From Siderastrea radians (lineage: Eukaryota; Cnidaria; Anthozoa; Scleractinia; Rhizangiidae): DNA of 64,000 bases. The DNA lies in contig OZ024896.1 of NCBI GenBank assembly GCA_964017195.1, positions 186,001-250,000 on the forward strand. Reading direction: 5' to 3'. Made by a program: the position numbers and the translations under genes. Below are positions 44,901 to 52,306 of the stretch, piece by piece; the stretch's first letter is position 1, and each line of letters starts with the position of its first letter. The notes beneath the pieces are model-generated. The model had not been told where the DNA came from. It searched no databases and was given only the letters and a program-made list of their open reading frames with translations.

Positions 44901-46409
44901 CGAATGAACCCCAGGGATGCGTTCTTCGGGGGAAGGACGAATGCAGCGACTCTGTACCACCGATGTGAAGATGGAGAGGTCATCAAGTATTACGACTTCA
45001 CTTCACTTTACCCGTACTGTAATAAGTATTCTGAATATCCGACGGGACATCCAGAAGTCCACTACAATCCGGAGAACCAGAACATCCACGGTTATTTTGG
45101 AGTGGCACAGTGCATTGTCCGCCCACCGCGTCAGTTGTACCACCCCGTCCTCCCCGTTCGTATTCAAGGCAAGTTGTTGTTCCCGCTCTGCACCGCCTGT
45201 GCTGAAGACCAATTAGAACGCCCGCTGTTGGAACGAAGCCCCGCCTGCCCGCACACCGACCTCGAAAGAGAGATGATGGGGACATGGTGCACTCCTGAAA
45301 TTGAAGAAGCCGTCAGTCAAGGTTATGAAGTAGTTCGTATCATTGAAGTCTACCACTTCCCCGAGGAACAGCGGAAAAAGGGGCTTTTTGCGAACTATAT
45401 TGACAAGTGGTACAGAATCAAAACCGAGGCGAGCGGATGGCCAGCTTGGTGTGACACGGAGGAGAAAAAATCAGAATTCATCAGACGTTTCAAAGCACGG
45501 GAGAACATTGATCTTAGAAGAGAAGAACTCGACAAAGGCGCCAATCCAGGACTCCGAAGTTTAGCCAAACTAATGTTGAACTCAATGTGGGGGAAGTTCG
45601 GTCAGCGTCCCAACAAGACCCAAGTGGCACACATTACCAACCCTCAGGAATTCCATGAATTCTTGGAATCGGACCGCATTGACATCCAGAAGATCCAACT
45701 ATTACCTGACCGAACGGACCCCACCAAAACCAGTGAGGAAGCCCTAGACGTCTTCTACACCCTCCGCAAAGAAGCAGAGGACATCAATGGCAAGTGTAAT
45801 ATTTTCGTGGCAGCATTTACCACCTGCTGGGCACGGCTCAAATTGTACCAGGAGTTGAAGAAAGGAGGTGAGCAGATATTGTACTACGACACAGACAGCA
45901 TCTTACTCAGAATCGACCCGTCCAACCCGTCCCACTACCAACCCGTCACAGGTGATTACCTCGGCGACCTTACCGATGAGTTATGGTGTAAGAAAACCAA
46001 ACAGTTCCGTACCATCCAGGAGTTCGCTAGTGCCGGTCCGAAAAACTATGGTTATGTGCGTGATGACCTCAAGGAGGAATGTAAAGTCAAAGGATTCAGC
46101 CTAAACGTGGAAGGTAGTAAGCAGCTAAACTATACTATTCTCAGGAACAACGTGCTTGAGGAGATTCAAAATCCTCAGTTCATTCAAGGACAAGTGGTAC
46201 GTCGTAAACATCCTATTACCAGAGCTCACAAAATTGTGCGGGACGTCGAACATTTGCAGTTGAAAACGGTCTCAGAGACCAAGAACTACCAGTTGGTGTT
46301 TGATAAGCGGGTGGTCGATGCTGACACATTTATGACTTACCCTTATGGGTACGGAACCTTGGATACCACGGGTATGGATATTGATATTAACGCACTCTTA
46401 GATTTGTAA
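42000..46409 (+). CDS. polB: Family-B DNA polymerase, protein-primed type (Polinton)
   Basis: 1469 aa from ATG 42,000. It replicates the element. Residues 1-330 form an acidic, then basic region; 350-520 hold many C-x2-C/H pairs (zinc-binding). Exonuclease motifs: D552/E554 in VYYDIEAQ, then IAHNMQAYDGYF and YCAMDVTIL. A segment VDGF ... YEFQGCFWHGC (about residues 873-897) is the endonuclease-like insertion typical of Polinton polymerases. Polymerase motif A is YYDFTSLYPYC (D999), motif B KLMLNSMWGKFG (K1190) and motif C YYDTDS (D1297, D1299). All catalytic acids are present and the frame is intact, so it should be active. It is the only large + strand gene and converges with the late block. 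Confidence 0.95.
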   Translation: MDTYMDLFDDDAVLLEAMEAYEDGEFADRAMELYLRREEQREFQRQLIEQDGGAVDPNQPGRFEFELQPLPRRTNRRYGVAERNYNVQLRQVGNVVDQLAPAIRDAMQRSVAQVLDNDAIPDNHRLFFDLFSNRLAQGTYRSNGMTVGDWRHNPNRVDEIFNNLQNTLNSNEEFVMNDTFHMEVTTVAPVYRNVRGRRNRGRRSKAAYQGITKFLATNKSIIKIDNTKDNMCAARAITASKAAMDYPANHPMRKKLMKTEKKISDKTQRDAALALCQSAGVDPECAVGADELAKFQAVLTGYQLVCIYSGRNHEAVAFSPYAPDKKVLPIVHVDDHYHGCRSLTGYRQTSYVCKYCFRGYEVEGHHRCESVENVKFCPCCRRDECPGFLESQPQGLKPKHKCGPCGRYFHGETCFNHHLKFNAAGKESPSDSICQTVRRCPRCKKINRTKQEIKSHVCGYASCPTCLDYVLLEDHKCFIESAGKVRAKRQAAALEKKLAKRRKKAAEAAAADADSDVEPSDLAEELFGEEEADNLKEPNPYYDNPPIHVYYDIEAQQETGTHVANLLIYQTDRGEEVTLWGETCIERFIKELKELSDKNQRRVIAIAHNMQAYDGYFVVNEMYRDGLEVSQIRNGAKILELEHFHVRFIDSLNFFAMPLKAFPATFGLSYKDSNGEELHYAKGYFPHLFNTKQNEDYVGPLPDKSFYMPETMGVDDLKKFEKWHADQVKSNAVFDMRRDIKSYCAMDVTILREGCQTFQKLFQKETETVDAKGNLIPGFNPFDHVTIASACNRDMINRTDDNTIASEPPYGWAGLKGNQSKQALEWLLWMQHQKLQDYTTEQEQQDDEMKVPHSERAYFIQHAANGGEKVIQYCGQVDGFCQSTNTIYEFQGCFWHGCQTCFPNRTERHTRLDNRQMYEVREVTREKVAKLRSCGYEVVEMWSCQWEEQKKQNPEIAAFVKNLSLKDRMNPRDAFFGGRTNAATLYHRCEDGEVIKYYDFTSLYPYCNKYSEYPTGHPEVHYNPENQNIHGYFGVAQCIVRPPRQLYHPVLPVRIQGKLLFPLCTACAEDQLERPLLERSPACPHTDLEREMMGTWCTPEIEEAVSQGYEVVRIIEVYHFPEEQRKKGLFANYIDKWYRIKTEASGWPAWCDTEEKKSEFIRRFKARENIDLRREELDKGANPGLRSLAKLMLNSMWGKFGQRPNKTQVAHITNPQEFHEFLESDRIDIQKIQLLPDRTDPTKTSEEALDVFYTLRKEAEDINGKCNIFVAAFTTCWARLKLYQELKKGGEQILYYDTDSILLRIDPSNPSHYQPVTGDYLGDLTDELWCKKTKQFRTIQEFASAGPKNYGYVRDDLKEECKVKGFSLNVEGSKQLNYTILRNNVLEEIQNPQFIQGQVVRRKHPITRAHKIVRDVEHLQLKTVSETKNYQLVFDKRVVDADTFMTYPYGYGTLDTTGMDIDINALLDL

Positions 46410-46621
46410 AGCTGCTAGTTGGTTGACAAGGATTAGTAAGAAAGGATTAGGGCACTTAAGTTTTTGTAAGAATATAAGTTGTAAGTAGATTTCATTAGGG
46501 CTTCGCCAAACACATGTTAAAAGGGATTGTAAATAGACTTAGGATTAGAACATAGGTGTTTGTAAATAGGTTTAGATTAGAATAAACAGGCAGATTTTTA
46601 TAATCAAGGCTGGTTTATTGA
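46410..46621. terminator. Convergent 3' ends with poly(A) signals
   Basis: After the polymerase stop, AATAAA occurs at about 46,581 on the + strand. On the minus strand AATAAA at 46,617-46,612 lies just after the phospholipase stop. The two transcripts end within about 40 nt of each other. No histone-type stem-loop is here, unlike the accessory genes. Confidence 0.55.
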
Positions 46622-47005
46622 CTACAATTTCAGTTTCTTTTTCGTTTGCATGATACGTTTGACAATTTTTTCCGGCACTGTTTTCTTACCGGGTAACGCC
46701 TCAATCGCTTTAATCATTTTCGTGTCTGCTTTCCACTTGTCCCTCAAATTTTTAGCTTGATCATAATCGATATCATGTTGTTTAGCAATTTTATCCAGAC
46801 GATTAATGCCAGGGTCTCCTCGTGCCAATCGTTTCTTCAATTTAGTACCAGGTCCTAAATATTGATAGCCGGGCCAATGAAATTCAATCCCTGTTTTGGT
46901 GAGGGCTTTTTGTACATCAAAGGCGCCTCCTTGCTGAATCCCTAAGGGCTTTCGTCGTACTCGAGTTGTCTTCTTAGTTTTCTTCCGAGACCCCATTCTT
47001 CCCAT
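46622..47005 (-). CDS. Parvovirus-type phospholipase A2 protein
   Basis: 127 aa from ATG 47,005 (a second ATG at 46,996 is possible). After a basic start comes WPGYQYLGPGT (calcium loop YLGPG, residues 49-53) and then DKIAKQHDIDYDQA, with the catalytic His77-Asp78 of the parvovirus VP1 PLA2 family. In parvoviruses this domain breaches the endosomal membrane during entry. It is known in some adintovirus-like elements. The GGA after QQ (residues 24-28) could be an adenain-type cleavage site. It overlaps the next gene upstream by 64 nt in another frame and is the last gene of the minus-strand block. Confidence 0.85.
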   Translation of the reverse strand: MGRMGSRKKTKKTTRVRRKPLGIQQGGAFDVQKALTKTGIEFHWPGYQYLGPGTKLKKRLARGDPGINRLDKIAKQHDIDYDQAKNLRDKWKADTKMIKAIEALPGKKTVPEKIVKRIMQTKKKLKL

Positions 47006-47418
47006 CCGGGTCTGGGTTGTAGTTTTTCGACTTCGGTTTGCCGTTTTCGTTTTCTGGGTTTGGGGTTGGTTTCGTCAGGGCGGGTAGGGAGTAACCGTCT
47101 TCTTCCTGTACTTGGTTTAGGTTTAGGTGTGACTTTGGGTGTTTTGACTTTAATCCTTTTTATAGGTTTAGGTGGAATCGGGTTTCCTTCCTCTTCCCCT
47201 TCCTCTCTAAGTCGTTTGGTTAAATGCCCCAATTCTTTAGACAAGGGTTTAATGTTGGCGTTAATAATAGAGGGTGGGTATCCCGAAGCCAGCCATAAAT
47301 TCTTTTCCGCGGCTAATTTGGCGGCTTTGGTAAGTTGCGAATTATCCGTCAAATCCTCACGATACGATTCAATCAGTTGTTCCCAGACTTTAGCGGGTAC
47401 TCTATAAAATCCCTCCAT
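46942..47418 (-). CDS. Basic, proline-rich virion-like protein
   Basis: 158 aa from ATG 47,418. Residues 1-75 are helical and mixed-charge (MEGFYRVPAKVWEQLIESYR). The rest is Lys/Arg/Pro-rich (KRIKVKTPKVTPKPKPSTGR). The 3' end overlaps the phospholipase frame. The composition suggests DNA or capsid binding. I do not recognise a family. Confidence 0.65.
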   Translation of the reverse strand: MEGFYRVPAKVWEQLIESYREDLTDNSQLTKAAKLAAEKNLWLASGYPPSIINANIKPLSKELGHLTKRLREEGEEEGNPIPPKPIKRIKVKTPKVTPKPKPSTGRRRLLPTRPDETNPKPRKRKRQTEVEKLQPRPGWEEWGLGRKLRRQLEYDESP

Positions 47419-47482
47419 TTGTTTTCTTTCGCTTTTTCAAGCTCTAAATGAAAAATGGCCTGGTTTGCAACCTTTTAAAGGT

Positions 47483-47800
47483 TTAAGATAAGCATACACA
47501 GACCAAGTCGTGTAAATCACGAAACAGTTGATTTCCTTTGGTATCCATCAGCATCTGACGACGTTTTTTCACGGAATGTTGACGTAGTCGTAGTTGTCTT
47601 AAAATCTGTTTATGTTTTCGAAGTCTAGCCATCAAACTAGGATCCACACTCACATTTTGTTTCAGCAAGTTTAAAATCACTTCACTCAACATGTTGATTT
47701 GATCTTTGGTGGCTTGTAACAAGAGTTGTCGTCTGGAGACTTGACTCGGTTGATCTGCCAAGGCTTTGAAAAAAGGTTTATGTTGTTCCAATCGCCTCAT
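47483..47800 (-). CDS. Helical 105-aa Polinton-associated protein
   Basis: From ATG 47,800. All-helical, with KPFFKALADQPSQVSRRQLL, then INMLSEVILNLLKQNVSV and a basic end. The pattern (P-F-x-K-x-L ... RR-x-LL ... L-SEV-x-LN-LL) is one I have seen in many cnidarian and molluscan Polinton proteins without known function. Its ATG overlaps the stop of the upstream gene as ATGA, so it is packed like an operon. Confidence 0.65.
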   Translation of the reverse strand: MRRLEQHKPFFKALADQPSQVSRRQLLLQATKDQINMLSEVILNLLKQNVSVDPSLMARLRKHKQILRQLRLRQHSVKKRRQMLMDTKGNQLFRDLHDLVCVCLS

Positions 47801-47991
47801 CGTCGTCGTCGTCGGTAATGTCTGATATTATCGGTAATTCCTTTAAGCGCTTGACCTGCGAGTTTACCGGCTGCGGTTGTAAACGTGGGAGCTGGTCCTG
47901 CTAACAAAAAACTAGCGCCGTAAGCCAATTTATCCACTAAACGTGGCTTTCTTCGACGTAAGGCACCTCCTCGCTGAAAAATTTTTGACAT
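47797..47991 (-). CDS. Small basic membrane-active-like protein (64 aa)
   Basis: MSKIFQRGGALRRRKPRLVD, a hydrophobic stretch (LAYGASFLLAGPAPTFTTA) and an Arg-rich end (HYRRRRR). The GG near the N-terminus is a possible adenain-type cleavage site. The layout resembles small core or membrane-lytic proteins of adenovirus-like virions, which is inference. It overlaps both neighbours. Confidence 0.6.
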   Translation of the reverse strand: MSKIFQRGGALRRRKPRLVDKLAYGASFLLAGPAPTFTTAAGKLAGQALKGITDNIRHYRRRRR

Positions 47992-48467
47992 CGTGGGTAC
48001 GGGGTCGCTGGTCTTTTATAGTTATCCACTTCACAAGGTTGATACTTGCTTTTATAGGCTTCCGACACCCGAGTGGGAATCGGTGGGGCTAAATCCACAA
48101 TGATATCATCCAAACTTGTCATTTTGATAATAAAACTTTGAAGAGACTCAGTGTGATTGTCTCTCATACTTTGTCGTAATTCGTTCAAGGCTTTCGCATA
48201 GGTGGTATAAGCAAACGCACTCATTCTCAGTTTATGTCGATATTGTTTAAACTCGTTCCATCCTTTGACAAAGGTTCCTGCAGCCGCTAAGACTGCGACT
48301 AAAATGGAATTGTGAATGATAGGACCTACAATCATGCCTGTGGCTACTAAAAGTAAAGCCAAAGCATTCAATACCGTGTAGATCCATTTAAAATAACTCC
48401 AACGTTGTTTATAGGTCCACCATTGACGGTGATAAAAATCAAACAAAGTTTTTAGTCGTGGGTCCAT
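47937..48467 (-). CDS. Two-helix membrane protein (SLATT-like)
   Basis: 176 aa from ATG 48,467. A Trp/Tyr-rich N-terminal helix is followed by two membrane segments (about residues 30-52, IYTVLNALALLLVATGMIVG; and 54-72, NSILVAVLAAAGTFVKGW) and a long helical region (FKQYRHKLRMSAFAYTTYAK). That order recalls SLATT-type two-TM domains. A Pro/Tyr-rich tail follows. It could sit in host membranes during assembly or entry; the function is unproven. Confidence 0.65.
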   Translation of the reverse strand: MDPRLKTLFDFYHRQWWTYKQRWSYFKWIYTVLNALALLLVATGMIVGPIIHNSILVAVLAAAGTFVKGWNEFKQYRHKLRMSAFAYTTYAKALNELRQSMRDNHTESLQSFIIKMTSLDDIIVDLAPPIPTRVSEAYKSKYQPCEVDNYKRPATPYPRCQKFFSEEVPYVEESHV

Positions 48468-48670
48468 GGTTTACACGTTTCAATCAGTTCACGAAAATAG
48501 GATTCTCCATAGTCGTCTATCATCTTATTTATAGGAATTTGTCCATGCTTGATTCGTTCAAAGAAAAACCATATCATAGCATAATCCATAGAATCAGGGG
48601 ACATGGCTTTCGCTTTGTCTTTCACATTTTCCACAAATTGCTGCCATTCTTTTACTGTCACCAACATCAT
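48452..48670 (-). CDS. Small helical protein (72 aa)
   Basis: Starts at ATG 48,670, which overlaps the ATPase stop (ATGA). An upstream GTG extension is unlikely. MMLVTVKEWQQFVENVKDKA, then MDYAMIWFFFERIKHGQIP. It is a compact helical fold of unknown role, tightly packed between ATPase and membrane protein. Confidence 0.6.
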   Translation of the reverse strand: MMLVTVKEWQQFVENVKDKAKAMSPDSMDYAMIWFFFERIKHGQIPINKMIDDYGESYFRELIETCKPWTHD

Positions 48671-49557
48671 GGTTCTTCGTAGATATTTTCCCACTTGCCT
48701 GTTTTAGGGTTTTTAATCGTACGACTAATCGTTCCCTTCTTAGGATGAGTCCAAAATTTCTTAGTAAATAGTCCCGCTTTTCCTGCAAACGCACTCTTGG
48801 CAATATCTCCACTCCAAAATCGGTCAAAAACGTGTCGTGTGGAAGGAATGAATTTTTTAGTAAGCCACTCGGCTTTCTTCGCCACCGTCCAAGGGGTAGT
48901 AAGACCTTGTCCTTTCTGATAACTTCGGGTCCAACCTTGGTCTTTTAACACATGGGATAACACGCGTTCCTCATCTCCCGAAGCGGGATGTAAGTCTAAC
49001 CACATGTAGCCAAAAGGTTCTTGCGTACAGGTTTGATAGGTCTCTAAACATTCTTTCCAACAAGTAGGAAAACTTTGTAGCAGTAAATTTCGGACCCCTA
49101 ATTGATCTCGAGGGTTTTTAAACGCAATGACATAATGGGCGTTTCGTGAAATACTTTTCGCATATTTCCCCGCTGGAAACATATCCTGACATAAGTACAA
49201 CACCGTAATGTCTCGATGATGGGAATGTTTGGTAAATAAATCCAAAACCCGTTTATCATGACTTCCTTCATCCATGAGGTCATCCATGACTAAAATTCCT
49301 TTACCTTGCGGAAACCATTGATCTAACTCTTCTAATTCAGGGATCCCCTCATGAAATTGCGCAAACGTCATATCGTTAAACTTGGGTTGCCAAGCTCCAT
49401 AACAATAATGAATACTTTCAGGGTAGGTTTCAAACAAATTCAAGTTCTCCCCTAACAATTTGTGGGTAAAGACTGTTTTTCCACACCCCGAAGGGCCTAC
49501 TATTAAGATGGAGGAAGGGGTATGAATCTGAAACGGTTGCACTAACGGAAATTCCAT
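48667..49557 (-). CDS. Genome-packaging ATPase (FtsK/A32-like)
   Basis: 296 aa from ATG 49,557 (MEFPLVQPFQIHTPSSILIV). An ATG at 49,599, overlapping the protease stop, would add 14 residues. Walker A is GPSGCGKT (residues 21-28); Walker B is ILVMDD (about 88-93), followed by the sensor region TKHSHHRDITVLYLCQDMFP. This is the A32/FtsK packaging motor of Polintons and large DNA viruses, which drives DNA into capsids. The C-terminus is basic. Confidence 0.9.
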   Translation of the reverse strand: MEFPLVQPFQIHTPSSILIVGPSGCGKTVFTHKLLGENLNLFETYPESIHYCYGAWQPKFNDMTFAQFHEGIPELEELDQWFPQGKGILVMDDLMDEGSHDKRVLDLFTKHSHHRDITVLYLCQDMFPAGKYAKSISRNAHYVIAFKNPRDQLGVRNLLLQSFPTCWKECLETYQTCTQEPFGYMWLDLHPASGDEERVLSHVLKDQGWTRSYQKGQGLTTPWTVAKKAEWLTKKFIPSTRHVFDRFWSGDIAKSAFAGKAGLFTKKFWTHPKKGTISRTIKNPKTGKWENIYEEP

Positions 49558-49592
49558 TCTTGTATAGGATAGACATAAAATGAGACATAGAG

Positions 49593-50141
49593 TTACCATG
49601 CTACGCTTTTTATTACTTTTTCACGAGGTTGACAACATTGATTCAGAAAGGTCGTACTAGGCATAGGTAGTGGATCTAATATCGTGGCTACTTTTTGATC
49701 ATTTTGGACATAATCGTGATCGGAAAATAAAGCTAAGAAATCTGATAAAGTCCCACCCCTTGCTTTTAATTTAAGATAAGCTAAACAATAATGTCCACAG
49801 GCGGCACTGTGTAATCCTTGTAAAGTGGTTCCATTCGTCACCCACCACCCTGGTGGTTCTCGGGTCGTGATCCAGTCAATCAGGGGTTGTGTCGTTCGAT
49901 ACCATTCCAAAGGTAACCCATAGCTATCCATGACTTCAATCAATTGGTTTTCTAACCAGAGCGCTATCCAATGTTGACCCGGTTGTCCTGTGGGATCCGT
50001 GTTAACAATATAACACACATTCTTTTTAGGTGGACGGGGTAACCCATCACAAGGAAACGTTCCACCAAAGATCTTCTTCAATGTAGGGTCTTGATTGACT
50101 ACCAGATTCAATTCTTGGGTGGATAAGGGCACATACTCCAT
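49593..50141 (-). CDS. Adenain-type maturation cysteine protease
   Basis: 182 aa from ATG 50,141. The catalytic set is visible: His57 in GQHWIALW, Asp72 in VMDSYG, Gln108 in TLQGL and Cys115 in SAACGHYC. It is the Polinton/adenovirus protease that cleaves capsid and core precursors after GG-type motifs. Several small basic proteins of this block carry such GG sites near the N-terminus. A TATAAC box lies near 50,185. The 3' end overlaps the longer ATPase start. Confidence 0.9.
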   Translation of the reverse strand: MEYVPLSTQELNLVVNQDPTLKKIFGGTFPCDGLPRPPKKNVCYIVNTDPTGQPGQHWIALWLENQLIEVMDSYGLPLEWYRTTQPLIDWITTREPPGWWVTNGTTLQGLHSAACGHYCLAYLKLKARGGTLSDFLALFSDHDYVQNDQKVATILDPLPMPSTTFLNQCCQPREKVIKSVAW

Positions 50142-50188
50142 GTTTTTTCACTCGCTTTCAAAAGCTCGCAAACTTAAGGTTATAGAGT

Positions 50189-50208
50189 TAGAAGCTTTGC
50201 TTCGTAGG
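50189..50208. repeat. GAAGC mini-hairpin, copy 5 (reverse orientation)
   Basis: TAGAAGCTTTGCTTCGTAGG between the capsid stop (50,216) and the protease start (50,141). It is the only copy inside the structural block. Confidence 0.8.
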
Positions 50209-50215
50209 AATTCAA

Positions 50216-51592
50216 CTAGTGCTGGTAGATGTCGTAGAGAACAGCCCCGTTGGGATCAATCTCCAGCAGATTTTCAAACTCACCGTACACCAAGATGGTG
50301 ATATTACTAGCAGGCGCTGCTCGGAACTCCAATTTAAGCTGTAGGTCTCCAGATTGCTTGGGGTTGAGGTTTCGGCTATCCGCACACCCATTGGCTACAT
50401 TGTCAATCATGAAGAGAGTACACCCTTTGTCTTCTCCCCAATCTTTTTCTTCCAGCATGTTACCAGTCAAATGACACCAAGCACCGCTGGCGAGTAGATA
50501 ACGAAAGTAGCCTAGCAAATCTCGACTGCTATCATTGCCTACCAAGTCCAGGGTTTCATAGGGATATTCTTCTCCGCGCACAATCTGTTTGATGGACGTC
50601 AGATCAAATTTCTGGAAACAGAAGCAGTTTCTGTCATAGGCTCCATTGAAAGCCCGACTGTCAAGCAGAGCGACAATCATACGGTCTGGGATACGATTCT
50701 GAAACAAATCGCGAATTTCTTCTCGGCTCTTGGTATTTTCCATGCTGTAGGTACGAATTTCACTCCGAACTGTTGGGTACTTGGCAATGGCTTTCCCATT
50801 ATGTCTTTTACTTTCCAAGGATCGGTACACAGCTTCATTGAGTCTGAGCTGACACACATGAAATCGTATCTTGATATCCGACTCAGTCAAACGCCCTGCT
50901 TTGCCCACTCCATCCAGGAACACTTTAGGGTCATTAAAGTGAAACCTCATCTTGATTTCAACCCCTGGTACCAGAGCTTTACCTGTGTGAAACACTTCTA
51001 GGTGAGGCACAAAGACATAATGTCTGACTTTACCTCCAGCCAGTTCCTTTCTTTCAGCACTCATGTTAGCTAGTAAGAGTTTGGTATTCGCTGCCAAATT
51101 TTGGTAATCATTATGTCCCGCGCCTGAATTTGAGGTGGTATCCACATTGTTCGCTGTCCACTGTGGAGGGGGGTTGATCCCATTAAACCATCCTGCGGGT
51201 CTGAGCACGGTGCGTCCATCTTTGGTGTCAAAGTTGGTCAGGGTTTGGAGATAAGCCTTGTAGTGATAGGTGTCCGATTGAGGGCTGATCAAGGTCCCAT
51301 TCAAGTACAGATCAATCTGTTTGATGATAGTGTGCGTGATATTGTTGGCCGGCCACAAAGTTTCCGAGTTCACCCAGTTGTTGCCATCACTCTTTTTCAT
51401 CTGGAGTTCCATGGTAAAGTAACTTCGGTTCAAATCCACAAAACTTTCCAGTTTAGGTATAATAAATTCCATAGGGTTAATACCAGTGGTGGTTGGTTGG
51501 ATAGTCACCATCCGATAGGATTCAATACTATAATCCGTCGCTGGTTTCTTAAACAAATCCAGCGTGGAGCTCATCACCATGTTGGTAGCCAT
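50216..51592 (-). CDS. Major capsid protein (double jelly-roll)
   Basis: 458 aa from ATG 51,592. STLDLFKKPATDYSIESYRM, then PMEFIIPKLESFVDLNRSYF, then IDLYLNGTLISPQSDTYHYK and AYLQTLTNF. This is the F54H12.2-like family that represents the Polinton double-jelly-roll capsid protein in cnidarians and nematodes. Later segments (VFHTGKALVPGVEIKMRFHF; PNGAVLYDIYQH at the end) fit the second barrel. Full length, no breaks. A TATATAAG box lies 40-47 nt upstream of the ATG, inside the next gene upstream. Confidence 0.85.
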   Translation of the reverse strand: MATNMVMSSTLDLFKKPATDYSIESYRMVTIQPTTTGINPMEFIIPKLESFVDLNRSYFTMELQMKKSDGNNWVNSETLWPANNITHTIIKQIDLYLNGTLISPQSDTYHYKAYLQTLTNFDTKDGRTVLRPAGWFNGINPPPQWTANNVDTTSNSGAGHNDYQNLAANTKLLLANMSAERKELAGGKVRHYVFVPHLEVFHTGKALVPGVEIKMRFHFNDPKVFLDGVGKAGRLTESDIKIRFHVCQLRLNEAVYRSLESKRHNGKAIAKYPTVRSEIRTYSMENTKSREEIRDLFQNRIPDRMIVALLDSRAFNGAYDRNCFCFQKFDLTSIKQIVRGEEYPYETLDLVGNDSSRDLLGYFRYLLASGAWCHLTGNMLEEKDWGEDKGCTLFMIDNVANGCADSRNLNPKQSGDLQLKLEFRAAPASNITILVYGEFENLLEIDPNGAVLYDIYQH

Positions 51593-51605
51593 GATGAAAT
51601 GGGGT

Positions 51606-51782
51606 TTACTTTTTCTGTTTTCGTCGTCTTATATACTTTGTCCGTGCTAGTCTTCTCGCCAAGTCATAGCCAGGTGGTTTAGGTAGTTCGGCACTAATCC
51701 ATCCCCCTGTTTGCTGACCACGCGTTCTTACTAACCCTCTATCCGCCATGCGAAACGTGGCTACGGATGGGATGGGTTCCAT
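51606..51782 (-). CDS. Small basic protein, 58 aa
   Basis: From ATG 51,782: MEPIPSVATFRMADRGLVRT, then a QTGGWIS segment (a possible protease site), PPGYDLARRLART and a basic end RRRKQKK. It fills the gap between the capsid gene and its upstream neighbour and ends 14 nt before the capsid ATG. Its last 15 codons contain the capsid TATATAAG box. It is below usual ORF length cut-offs. The arrangement suggests a core or minor virion protein. Confidence 0.6.
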   Translation of the reverse strand: MEPIPSVATFRMADRGLVRTRGQQTGGWISAELPKPPGYDLARRLARTKYIRRRKQKK

Positions 51783-51822
51783 TTTTGTGTGAAATTCTTA
51801 GCAAATTCTTTGCGTGTGAAAG

Positions 51823-52128
51823 CTAACGACCTAGGATATCTCGAACTTTTTTAACTTGTTTCGGAAAAAGAGCAGTAGTAACTTTAACGGCTTGTTTGAC
51901 TTTAGGTTTTTTCAAAACTTTGCCCAATTCCTTTTCCAAGACTTGTTCTGCTTTTCGTTTGAGTCCTTTTTTAAACCCTTCTTTGGCTCCTTTAGAAATG
52001 TTACTGGGTAACTTGAGTGGGTTTCGTGTTTTTATAGCTCCTTTGAGTCCTCCTTTCAAGGTTTCTTTAATCACCCCCTCTCCTTCTTGGTCGTCGGTTC
52101 GAAACCGGGTTAAACTACCGCCGCGCAT
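51823..52128 (-). CDS. Basic core-like protein (101 aa)
   Basis: MRGGSLTRFRTDDQEGEGVI, then Lys-rich amphipathic helices (KGAKEGFKKGLKRKAEQVLE; KVLKKPKVKQAVKV). GG at residues 3-4 and again at KGGLKG are candidate adenain sites. It is a likely processed DNA-binding or membrane-lytic virion peptide, similar in style to adenovirus VI/VII/X proteins. It overlaps the upstream gene by 14 nt. Confidence 0.65.
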   Translation of the reverse strand: MRGGSLTRFRTDDQEGEGVIKETLKGGLKGAIKTRNPLKLPSNISKGAKEGFKKGLKRKAEQVLEKELGKVLKKPKVKQAVKVTTALFPKQVKKVRDILGR

Positions 52129-52306
52129 GATAGTATCGTTTGAGTCCTCGTCCTTTTTGTGTCTTCCTTTTATTCTTTTTCTTCAACCACTGTTTGGTTT
52201 TATGTCCTACGGCGGCTCCTAAAGCGGCTAAGCCTGCTGTTTTACCGGCTGCTATTAAACCGGGGACGAGTGCTGCAATAGGGATCACACCACCTTTTTG
52301 CTTCAT
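52115..52306 (-). CDS. Core peptide X/mu-like protein (63 aa)
   Basis: MKQKGGVIPIAALVPGLIAA begins with a GG site and a hydrophobic Ala/Gly-rich helix (AGLAALGAAVG) and ends basic (KKKNKRKTQKGRGLKRYYHA). This layout matches adenovirus mu-like precursors. The ATG overlaps the upstream stop as ATGA. Confidence 0.65.
   Translation of the reverse strand: MKQKGGVIPIAALVPGLIAAGKTAGLAALGAAVGHKTKQWLKKKNKRKTQKGRGLKRYYHARR

Noticed and set aside
42138..45285. Several 60-125 codon frames antisense or out of frame within the polymerase
   Set aside because: Shadows of a long, codon-biased gene; none has a motif or start signal.
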